This document shows, in pieces, positions 61,850-64,000 of a stretch of DNA of 64,000 bases (position 1 is its first letter; each line of letters begins with the position of its first letter). The stretch is from positions 10,253,298 through 10,317,297 of the forward strand of contig NC_092276.1 in NCBI RefSeq assembly GCF_036320965.1, written 5' to 3'. Under the pieces are notes generated by a model, which did no database searches, was not told where the DNA came from, and was given only the letters and a program-made list of their open reading frames with translations. The DNA comes from Panulirus ornatus (Eukaryota > Arthropoda > Malacostraca > Decapoda > Palinuridae). Position numbers and translations under genes: made by a program.

Positions 61850-63175
61850 AATGAAGTCACGAGTTGAATGAAGCCGAGGTCAGTAAACCTGAAGCCTCAG
61901 GGTGAATGAAGCCTTGGAGTTGTGAATGAAGCCGAGGTCAGTAAACCTGAAGCCTTGGGATGAATGAAGCATGGGATCACAAAATCTTGGGATGAATGAA
62001 GCATGGGATCACAAAACCTTGGGATGAATGAAGCATGGGATCACAAAATCTTGGGATGAATGAAGCATGGGATCACAAAACCTTGGGATGAATGAAGCCT
62101 GGGATCACAAAACCTTGGGATGAATGAAGTCTGGGATCACTAAGCCTTGGGATGAATGAAGCCTGGGATCACAAAACCTTGGGATGAATGAAGCCTGAGA
62201 TCACTAAGCCTTGGGATGAATGAAGCATGGGATCACTAAACCTTGGGATGAATGAAGCCTGGGATCACAAAACCTTGGGATGAATGAAGCCTGGGATCAC
62301 AAAACCTTGGGATAAATGAAGCCTGGGATCACTAAACCTTGGGATGAATGAAGCCTGGGATCACAAAACCTTGGGATGAATGAAGCCTGGGATCACAAAA
62401 CCTTGGGATGAATGAAGCCTGGGATCACAAAACCTTGGGATAAATGAAGCCTGGGATCACTAAACCTTGGGATGAATGAAGCCTGGTATCACAAAACCTT
62501 GGGATGAATGAAGCCTGGGATCACAAAACCTTGGGATGAATGAAGCCTGGGATCACAAAACCTTGGGATAAATGAAGCCTGGGATCACTAAACCTTGGGA
62601 TGAATGAAGCCTGGTATCACAAAACCTTGGGATGAATGAAGCCTGGGATCACAAAACCTTGGGATGAATGAAGCCTGGGATCACAAAACCTTGGGATAAA
62701 TGAAGCCTGGGATCACAAAACCTTGGGATGAATGAAGCCTGCGATCACAAAACCTTGGGATGAATGAAGCATGGGATCACAAAACCTTGGGATGAATGAA
62801 GCCTGGGATCACAAAACCTTGGGATGAATGAAGCCTGGGATCACTAAACCTTGGGATGAATGAAGCCTGGGATCACAAAACCTTGGGATGAATGAAGCCT
62901 GCGATCACAAAACCTTGGGATGAATGAAGCCTGGGATCACAAAACCTTGGGATGAATGAAGCCGGGGATCACAAAACCTTGGGATGAATGAAGCCTGGGA
63001 TCACAAAACCTTGGGATGAATGAAGCCTGGAATCACAAAACCTTGGGATGAATGAAGCCTGCGATCACAAAACCTTGGGATGAATGAAGCCGGGGATCAC
63101 AAAACCTTGGGATGAATGAAGCCGGGGATCACAAAACCTTGGGATGAATGAAGCCTGGTGGTGAATGAAACCTGG
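61850..63175. repeat. 32-bp minisatellite, about 40 copies
   Basis: Unit CTTGGGATGAATGAAGCCTG followed by GGATCACAAAAC. The first 130 bp and the last 100 bp hold diverged units (AGTTGTGAATGAAGCC, GATGAATAAAGC). Inside, variants GATAAATG, GGTATCAC, GCGATCAC, CACTAAAC and GCATGGG mark individual units. Confidence 0.97.
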
Positions 63176-63388
63176 GATCTAAAAAGCTTTAGAATGAATG
63201 AAATATGGTTTGAATAAAGTCTTAGGATGAATAAAGCTTTGAGATTACCGAAATATTGGATCAATAACACTGACCTTGTAAGCAGATGAAAGGCTGAAGG
63301 TTTGGACATTGCTGTCACTAACTCTAATTATACATTAGCGATGGAACCTGTGTTTTGCGTGAGAAAAAAAATTATTCAAAGCAAAGGC

Positions 63389-63512
63389 TGTGTGTGTGTC
63401 TGTGTGTGTGTGTCTGTGTGTGTGTGTCTGTGTGTGTGTGTAGGTGTGTGTGTGTGTGTGTGTCTGTGTGTAGGTGTGTGTGTGTGTCTGTGTCTGTGTG
63501 TTTGTGTGTGTG
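63389..63512. repeat. (GT)n compound microsatellite
   Basis: GT units interrupted by GTCTGTG and GTAGGTG at intervals. Confidence 0.95.
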
Positions 63513-63529
63513 AATATATGAAGAAAATG

Positions 63530-63535
<6 letters not shown>

Positions 63536-63577
<42 letters not shown>
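63536..63577. repeat. (GA)n microsatellite
   Basis: About 20 GA units ending in a GGGGGGGGG run. Confidence 0.96.
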
Positions 63578-63585
<8 letters not shown>

Positions 63586-63683
63586 ATAAGATAGAGAGAG
63601 AGAGATAAGATAGAGAGATATTAGATTGATTAGATAGAGAGAGAGATTAGATAGAGAGAGAGATTAGATAGAGAAAGAGAGAT

Positions 63684-63690
<7 letters not shown>
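63578..63690. repeat. (GATA)/(GA) mixed repeat
   Basis: TAGAGAGAGAGAT(A)AGA-type units of 18-24 bp between the two GA runs. Confidence 0.85.

Positions 63691-63765
<75 letters not shown>
63691..63765. repeat. (GA)n microsatellite
   Basis: Perfect GA run of about 37 units. Confidence 0.97.
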
Positions 63766-63768
<3 letters not shown>

Positions 63769-63899
63769 GGGAGAGATGAGAGAGATATAAGAGAGAACAG
63801 AAAGCATCGATTAAGTCGACTGATTAGCTCATATGACAATTGAAAGAATACCTACAAACTCAGGGTAACGTCATACACCCCAGGCGTCCACTCTAATCA

Positions 63900-64000
63900 C
63901 AGTCTTCCTATAGAGTCCTAGTCTTGCTCTCCCTCTGTCTGTACTGATCATCGTCTCCCAGTCTTCCTTTCCTTGTCCTAGTCTTCCTCTCCCTGTCCCA
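63900..64000. repeat. Start of a degenerate repeat cut by window end
   Basis: CAGTCTTCCT, CCTAGTCTT and CTCTCCCTGTC words recur about every 20-45 bp up to the last base. It probably continues beyond the window. Confidence 0.6.

Overview
The window looks like intergenic and repeat-rich DNA from a large arthropod nuclear genome, most likely a decapod crustacean (shrimp, lobster, crayfish or crab). The reasons are: two interstitial arrays of the arthropod telomere repeat TTAGG/CCTAA; extreme density of (GT)n, (GA)n and (AT)n microsatellites; a degenerate non-LTR retrotransposon (LINE), and short dispersed repeats, of types I recognise from memory in decapod genomes; and a Penelope-like element. 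The species cannot be fixed from the sequence. There are no prokaryotic features, no recognisable host protein-coding gene, and no complete tRNA or rRNA gene.

Layout. 0-5 kb: microsatellites, a LINE 3' fragment at 2.3 kb whose 3' UTR has been amplified into a 36-bp tandem repeat, and plain noncoding DNA. 5.35-7.62 kb: a 5'-truncated, mutated LINE with a readable reverse-transcriptase domain. 9.2-10.9 kb: a segment bounded by two telomeric arrays facing outward, with a 32-bp minisatellite inside. 12-22 kb: minisatellites of 12-164 bp units and long (CT)n, (GA)n and (AT)n tracts. 23.6-24.3 kb: two Penelope-like fragments head to head, with a 3' tail that can be drawn as a hammerhead-ribozyme-like fold; two more tails of the same kind lie at 19.8 and 37.7 kb. 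29-41 kb: more minisatellites, a tandem duplication near 34 kb, a tRNA-like SINE at 35 kb, and a pair of paralogous segments at 36.6 and 39.3 kb. 42-48 kb: further minisatellites. 48.7-49.2 kb and 58.8-59.2 kb: two copies of a SINE-like repeat, each preceded by an (AT)n tract.

The most striking object is a satellite array at 52,581-58,123. It has 173 consecutive, apparently identical 31-bp units (5,363 bp), followed by six diverged 30-bp units. Because 31 is not a multiple of 3 and the unit has no stop in any forward frame, all three forward frames stay open for over 5 kb. The resulting 1,800-1,900-residue reading frames are by-products of the repeat and not evidence of genes. A second large tandem array (32-bp unit, 61.85-63.17 kb) shows a 128-bp higher-order period.

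No pathway or operon can be described. The parts that relate to each other are the retroelements: the LINE 3' end, the SINE-like repeats and several orphan tails share one terminal motif (around GCTACCTCGCT), which suggests that the SINE uses the LINE machinery.
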